DNA from: Pedobacter soli
Lineage (GTDB): Bacteria; Bacteroidota; Bacteroidia; Sphingobacteriales; Sphingobacteriaceae
NCBI RefSeq assembly: GCF_900101435.1
Contig: NZ_FMZH01000007.1
Location: 248,001 to 312,000 of the forward strand
DNA: 64,000 nt
Reading direction: 5' to 3'
Of the stretch, positions 60,133 to 64,000 are shown piece by piece; the first letter of the stretch is position 1; every line of letters starts with the position of its first letter. A program made the position numbers and the translations under genes. Below the pieces are notes generated by a model. It searched no databases, was not told the origin of the DNA, and was given only the letters and a program-made list of their open reading frames with translations.

Positions 60133-61425
60133 ATGCCTAATGCTAAAACTTACAGGATCCTATCGCTCGATGGCGGTGGTTCCTGGGCACTTATCCAGGT
60201 GAAATGTTTGCGTAAGCTGTTCGCCGAAACTTTTAACAATCCCGATCCTACCGGACATGAAGTTTTAGCTGAATTTGATCTGGTATCGGCCAATAGCGGT
60301 GGCAGTTTGGTAGCAGCAGCAATGGCCGAGAACCTGCGGCTTTCTGAAATTGAAAAGATCTTTGATGATGCAAAACTCAGGAATAAGGTATTTTCGAGGT
60401 TAAGTTTTTTTGAAAAAAGTTTATTATCCAGCATAGCCAGGATATTCAAAATCGGGGCGAAATATGCCACTAAACGAAAGCACCTCGCCTTAAAGGAAAT
60501 TTTACCCGGAATTGCCAAAATCGATATGATGGATATCCCGGCGCATATTGCATCAAATGGAGCCATTAAAACCCAGTTTTTGATTATTGGATATGATTAT
60601 TACCGCAACAGGGCAGAACTTTTCAGGTCTGATTGCGATAGTATGGCTGCGACATCAGTTATTGAGCGTAAACTGAAAAAGCTGCCTGCTCAGCCTGCAA
60701 GTCCTTCTGATTGTATGGTAACATTGGTTGATGCCATTCATGCCTCAAGTACTGCGCCGGTTAATTATTTTAATGAACCAGCTACATTTTTGGTTAACAA
60801 TAAGCCCAAATACTATTGGGATGGTGGCGTTACAGGCAATAATAACCCGGTTTTAGTTGCCGTTACTGAAGCGATTTGTAACCGCGAGCAATATGAGATT
60901 GAACAGGTTCAGGTACTTTCTATAGGGACGGGATCGGTTTCGCAATTGCAGTATGATGAGGAAATCCCGGTAAAATACGATGAACTTAAAGCGAAGCACG
61001 AATCGCCAGGCCTGATTAAAGATATCCAAAAAATGGGTACAAGTATTTTAAACGATCCGCCAGATACGGCTGCTTTTGTGGCTTATATGATTCTGAACCC
61101 GTCTATGCCTGCACAGCCGGTTGATTTTATCCGCATGAATCCAGCTCTAAGACCAGTGTTGATTGACGATGCAGCCGGTAAACATTGGGATTTGCCTGCA
61201 GGTATTAATCAAGATGAATATGCAACGCTTAATGCAATGGATATGGATGCGGTTGCAGATGATGAAGTTGCTCTGATTAAAAAGCTTTGTGAGAACTGGT
61301 TAAATGGGCAAGGCGTACCAAATCAATCTATTCGTAGCAATTCCAGCCTCAACTGCCTTATTGGTCATGCAAATTTTGAGACCGCAAAGGCCGATTTTAA
61401 GAACTGGTTTACCAAAACCAACTAA
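60133..61425 (+). CDS. Patatin-like phospholipase
   Basis: 430 aa. RILSLDGGGSWALIQV supplies the glycine-rich oxyanion loop, although the usual Arg/Lys-Gly after GGG is replaced by SWALI. The nucleophile lies in SANSGGSL (Ser55) and the catalytic Asp in YWDGGVTGNNNP (Asp230), so the Ser-Asp dyad is complete. The C-terminal about 150 residues are not conserved. It should hydrolyse acyl esters of lipids. No nucleotide cyclase or other defence partner is next to it. Confidence 0.88.
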   Translation: MPNAKTYRILSLDGGGSWALIQVKCLRKLFAETFNNPDPTGHEVLAEFDLVSANSGGSLVAAAMAENLRLSEIEKIFDDAKLRNKVFSRLSFFEKSLLSSIARIFKIGAKYATKRKHLALKEILPGIAKIDMMDIPAHIASNGAIKTQFLIIGYDYYRNRAELFRSDCDSMAATSVIERKLKKLPAQPASPSDCMVTLVDAIHASSTAPVNYFNEPATFLVNNKPKYYWDGGVTGNNNPVLVAVTEAICNREQYEIEQVQVLSIGTGSVSQLQYDEEIPVKYDELKAKHESPGLIKDIQKMGTSILNDPPDTAAFVAYMILNPSMPAQPVDFIRMNPALRPVLIDDAAGKHWDLPAGINQDEYATLNAMDMDAVADDEVALIKKLCENWLNGQGVPNQSIRSNSSLNCLIGHANFETAKADFKNWFTKTN

Positions 61426-61458
61426 TTTGCTTTAAACTAAGCTAAAATTTTATCTTTG
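61426..61458 (+). promoter_or_regulatory. Promoter of tyrS
   Basis: TTTG at 61426-61429 and TATCTTTG at 61451-61458 with a 21-base spacer, close to the ideal Bacteroidota promoter; 28 bases before the start codon. Confidence 0.65.
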
Positions 61459-61486
61459 CACGCACAATTATTAAAGTGTTTGTACA

Positions 61487-62770
61487 ATGACGAATTTTGT
61501 TGAAGAGTTAAGGTGGCGTGGCATGCTACATGATATTATGCCGAATACTGAAGAAAAGTTAAACGAAGGTATGACTTCTGGTTATATCGGTTTTGACCCT
61601 ACTGCAGATTCATTGCATGTTGGTCACCTGACGCAAATCATGACCCTTATCCATTTTCAGAACGCCGGCCATAAGCCTTTTGCTTTGGTGGGTGGCGCTA
61701 CGGGTATGGTTGGCGATCCATCAGGAAAATCTGACGAGCGTAATCTTCAAACGCCTGAAATGATTGAGCATAACCTGAAGGGAATGAAAAAGCAACTGGC
61801 TAAATTCCTGAAGTTTGAAGAAGGCGGCAATGGAGCAGTAATGGTTAATAATGCCGATTGGTTTAAAGATATGAACCTTTTTACCTTTATCAGAGATGTT
61901 GGTAAACACATTACCGTAAACTACATGATGGCCAAAGACAGCGTTAAACGCCGTTTGGAAGGTGATTCCGGTTTATCCTTTACCGAATTCTGTTACCAGT
62001 TGATACAAGGGTATGATTTTTACCATTTATGGAAAAACGAAAACTGCCTGGTACAAATGGGTGGATCAGATCAGTGGGGAAATATTGTTACTGGTACCGA
62101 GTTAATTAGAAGAAAAGATCAGGGAACAGCCTACGCCATTACCACCCAATTGATTAAAAAAGCTGATGGTACTAAGTTCGGTAAAACCGAGAGTGGTGCC
62201 GTTTGGTTAGATCCGGAAAAAACTTCTCCATATAAATTTTACCAGTTTTGGTTAAAATCATCTGACGATGATGTGAAGAAATGGATCCGTATTTTTACGC
62301 TTAAGACCCAGGCCGAAATTGAAGCATTGGAAAAAGAACACGATGCGGCACCGCACCTGCGTATTTTACAAAAAGCTTTGGCAGAAGAAATTACCATTAA
62401 AACACACTCTGTAGAAGCTTTAGAAACAGCTATAAAAACCACTGAATTTTTATTTAATGGGACTTTGGAATTTTTGAATACACTCTCGGATAATCACGTT
62501 CTAGAAATGTTTGAAGGTATTCCTCAGCTTACAATTTCGCAAGCTGAACTAGCCGCTGGAATTGATGCTGCCACTTTACTTACAGAAAAGGCTTCCGTTT
62601 TTCCATCAAAGGGCGAAGCAAAAAAAATGATCCAGGGTGGTGGAGTTTCTGTAAATAAAGAAAAGGTTACTGATGCCGCCCAAGTATTTAATGCTGAAAA
62701 CCTCATTAACAATAAATTTATTGTAGTTCAGAAAGGAAAGAAAAACTATTTCCTTTTAATTGCAGAATAA
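61487..62770 (+). CDS. tyrS: Tyrosyl-tRNA synthetase
   Basis: 427 aa. Class I signatures: HVGHLTQI (HIGH) and KFGKTESG (KMSKS-like), with GFDPTADSLHVGH, YQLIQGYDFYHL and GGSDQWGNI for tyrosine and adenylate binding. The C-terminal S4-like RNA-binding domain (FPSKGEAKKMIQGGGVSVN) is present. It charges tRNA-Tyr; cytoplasmic. TyrZ-type alternatives are excluded by the bacterial TyrRS motif set. Confidence 0.97.
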   Translation: MTNFVEELRWRGMLHDIMPNTEEKLNEGMTSGYIGFDPTADSLHVGHLTQIMTLIHFQNAGHKPFALVGGATGMVGDPSGKSDERNLQTPEMIEHNLKGMKKQLAKFLKFEEGGNGAVMVNNADWFKDMNLFTFIRDVGKHITVNYMMAKDSVKRRLEGDSGLSFTEFCYQLIQGYDFYHLWKNENCLVQMGGSDQWGNIVTGTELIRRKDQGTAYAITTQLIKKADGTKFGKTESGAVWLDPEKTSPYKFYQFWLKSSDDDVKKWIRIFTLKTQAEIEALEKEHDAAPHLRILQKALAEEITIKTHSVEALETAIKTTEFLFNGTLEFLNTLSDNHVLEMFEGIPQLTISQAELAAGIDAATLLTEKASVFPSKGEAKKMIQGGGVSVNKEKVTDAAQVFNAENLINNKFIVVQKGKKNYFLLIAE

Positions 62771-62780
62771 GAGAGGAACA

Positions 62781-62812
62781 AGAAAGCCGCTTTTAAAGTG
62801 GCTTTCTTGTTT
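62781..62812. terminator. Terminator of tyrS, shared with the small zinc-ribbon gene
   Basis: AGAAAGCCGCTTT / AAAGTGGCTTTCT with a very small loop and one G-U, T-rich on both sides. Confidence 0.75.
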
Positions 62813-62818
62813 ATGGTA

Positions 62819-62995
62819 TTACCTGGTTACGTAAAACTTATTAAAGCATTTATAACACTTGTAGCGTTTAACCGATACCCATGGCATAAGTGTTTTAAAG
62901 AGAAAACCTCGCGGCACTCTGTATGTCTCGAAATTTTTGCATTTCGGACATGGCGGACAGCCTGTAACAACAGTTTGGTCCTTGGTTGATGTCAT
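62819..62995 (-). CDS. 58-aa zinc-ribbon protein
   Basis: Starts MTSTKDQTVVTGCPPCPKC and ends YKCFNKFYVTR. Two cysteine pairs (GCPPCPKC and YKCYKC) separated by about 28 residues, with basic and aromatic residues between, form a probable zinc ribbon. Too small for most gene finders. It is convergent with tyrS and has a TAAGTTTG promoter core on the minus strand about 27 bases upstream (63022-63029). Function unknown; nucleic-acid binding is plausible. Confidence 0.7.
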   Translation of the reverse strand: MTSTKDQTVVTGCPPCPKCKNFETYRVPRGFLFKTLMPWVSVKRYKCYKCFNKFYVTR

Positions 62996-63021
62996 GATAT
63001 TATAGTTTGTTTGGGATTAAT

Positions 63022-63029
63022 CAAACTTA
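63022..63029 (-). promoter_or_regulatory. Promoter core of the zinc-ribbon gene
   Basis: Minus strand TAAGTTTG matches TAnnTTTG; no -33 element recognised. Confidence 0.35.
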
Positions 63030-63062
63030 CACAATATCCTGATCGCGAATACCATTAATAAA

Positions 63063-63099
63063 CGACCATTTTGTTCATTTAATCGACTAATTATGGTCG
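63063..63099. repeat. Inverted repeat downstream of the CobW-like gene
   Basis: CGACCAT (63063-63069) and ATGGTCG (63093-63099) with a 23-base loop; T-rich sequence follows on the plus strand. Possible weak terminator. Confidence 0.35.
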
Positions 63100-63172
63100 G
63101 TTTTTATTCTTTCACGCATCCTGGGCATAAAAAAGCGCGATTTCTAATTTATAAGTTGAATTAATCTGATAA

Positions 63173-64000
63173 TTACTGGTATGGAATTACCCGTTCAAAC
63201 GGATTTTCGAACTTGGCACCAATTTTATAAGCTGCGATCTCTGCCGGGCTAAGTAAACAGGTTTCAAGCGATGCTTTCAATGCTGCACTATCCATTTCCT
63301 GACCAATAAAAACCAGTTCGTTTTTGCGGTCGCCAAAATCGTTATCCCACTCTACATGTATCTCTGCTTCGTTCTCCAGGTAGTCTGTATATTGCATTCT
63401 TTCGCTTTTGTTCATGCTGGCCCACCAAACACCAGCCAGATCGATGCGTAAAGAGCCACCAGCTTGTGAGAAATTAATGGCTTGGTCTGGCATGGCGGCC
63501 AGGTAAAAAATACCTTTCGAGCGGATAATATGTGGTGGAAATTCATGGTTAATGTAATCCCATAATCTTTGCGGGTGAAAAGGCTTTTTCGAGCGGAAAA
63601 CAGTTGAGCTAATTCCGTACTGCTCGGTTTCCGGTTGGTGAATTTCTTCAAGCTCTTTTTTCCAGCCCGCCCCTTCGGCCGCTGATTCAAAATCGAATAA
63701 GCCGGTATTTAAAATTAAAGCCGGATCAAGTTCGCCGAAAAGGGTTTGGTAAATTTTGGCACCAGGATTTAATTTCGAAATTAAAGCTTTTAAAACCCGA
63801 ATATCGTTTTCGCTTACCAGATCTACTTTGTTTAACAGAATAACATTGGCAAATTCTATCTGATCGGTAAGCAGGTTTACAATCGTGCGTTTGTCGGCTG
63901 CATCATCAGTCATGTTCCGGTCTGCGAGTTTTTCGGCAGAGCCGAAATCCTTGTAAAAGTTATAGGCATCTACAACAGTAACCATCGTATCTAAGCGGCT
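63173..64000 (-). CDS. CobW/COG0523-family GTPase, partial (N-terminus beyond right edge)
   Basis: 275 aa visible; the P-loop and the CxCC metal motif are expected in the missing N-terminus. Present: VTVVDAYNFYKDF, the G4 motif LLNKVDLVS (NKxD), FHPQRLWDYINHEFP and the C-terminal CobW_C domain (RSKGIFYLAAMPDQAINFSQAGG, ELVFIGQEMD). This is the larger ZigA/YciC-like subgroup of zinc metallochaperones, often Zur-regulated, though the promoter is outside the window. The frame reads through the right edge, so the gene continues; internal ATG at 63983-63985 is not the start. Confidence 0.9.
   Translation of the reverse strand, partial: SRLDTMVTVVDAYNFYKDFGSAEKLADRNMTDDAADKRTIVNLLTDQIEFANVILLNKVDLVSENDIRVLKALISKLNPGAKIYQTLFGELDPALILNTGLFDFESAAEGAGWKKELEEIHQPETEQYGISSTVFRSKKPFHPQRLWDYINHEFPPHIIRSKGIFYLAAMPDQAINFSQAGGSLRIDLAGVWWASMNKSERMQYTDYLENEAEIHVEWDNDFGDRKNELVFIGQEMDSAALKASLETCLLSPAEIAAYKIGAKFENPFERVIPYQ

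Noticed and set aside
60133..61425. Patatin as a CBASS (CapV-type) defence effector
   Set aside because: No CD-NTase, ubiquitin-like or other defence gene nearby; neighbours are tyrS and an AcpH-like gene.
62798..62989. 63-codon plus-strand frame after tyrS
   Set aside because: Overlaps the tyrS terminator and the better supported minus-strand zinc-ribbon gene.

Overview
The window looks like chromosomal DNA from a Bacteroidota of the Sphingobacteriaceae, most likely Pedobacter or a close relative. The evidence is the moderate-to-low GC, the TAnnTTTG-type promoter cores, the frequent absence of Shine-Dalgarno sequences, the Bacteroidota-style division and cell-wall cluster, a serine-palmitoyltransferase-like gene, a small histone-H1-like gene, and PepSY, DUF1080 and GH20 proteins. 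No rRNA, tRNA, CRISPR array, prophage or insertion sequence was seen.

Region 1 (1-16.9 kb, minus strand) is one long, tightly packed surface-polysaccharide operon. In transcription order it runs wza-type export lipoprotein, wzc-type tyrosine kinase, UpxY/NusG-like antiterminator, asparagine-synthase-like amidotransferase, GT4, Wzm-type ABC permease, acyltransferase, Wzt-type ATPase, FkbM methyltransferase, two GT2s, an FkbM-like protein, a WbsX/GH99-like protein, GT4, a SAM methyltransferase and a GT2 cut by the left edge. Together these would build, decorate and export a glycan.

Region 2 (17.0-21.4 kb, plus strand) diverges from that operon. It holds four consecutive genes for small secreted proteins of about 135-143 aa. 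Three share a six-cysteine core, and all four end in P/N-[LI]-D-D-[HNY], a hydrophobic helix and an Arg/Lys tail, which resembles an exosortase/archaeosortase-type sorting signal. Each gene has its own TAnnTTTG promoter-like core. They are followed by a WcaE-like GT2 and a WecA-type sugar-1-phosphate transferase that could start the glycan. I consider this set the best candidate for an undescribed system in the window.

Region 3 (21.5-32.3 kb) is metabolic: gap, a DoxX-like protein, a sulfatase, a GNAT plus pgk, a DUF1080 protein, a DUF2807-like protein with a possible sigma-54 promoter and tandem inverted repeats, a PepSY membrane protein with a Fur-like site, and a GH20 hexosaminidase with a LacI-type operator.

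Region 4 (32.6-49.4 kb, plus strand) is the complete dcw cluster: mraZ-rsmH-ftsL-ftsI-murE-mraY-murD-ftsW-murG-murC-ftsQ-ftsA-ftsZ. It has an MraZ-type operator, a nested inverted repeat between ftsA and ftsZ, an FtsQ with a long Lys/Pro/Glu tail, and several odd word-like repeats in the gaps between mur genes. A sphingolipid-type PLP synthase follows.

Region 5 (50.7-64 kb) holds an alpha/beta hydrolase, a 0.3 kb degenerate tandem-repeat tract, the histone-H1-like gene, a Crp-AraC fusion regulator, a GNAT, dapA, ligA, a secreted protein of unknown function, an AcpH-like protein, a patatin-like lipase, tyrS, a 58-aa zinc-ribbon protein and a CobW-family GTPase cut by the right edge.
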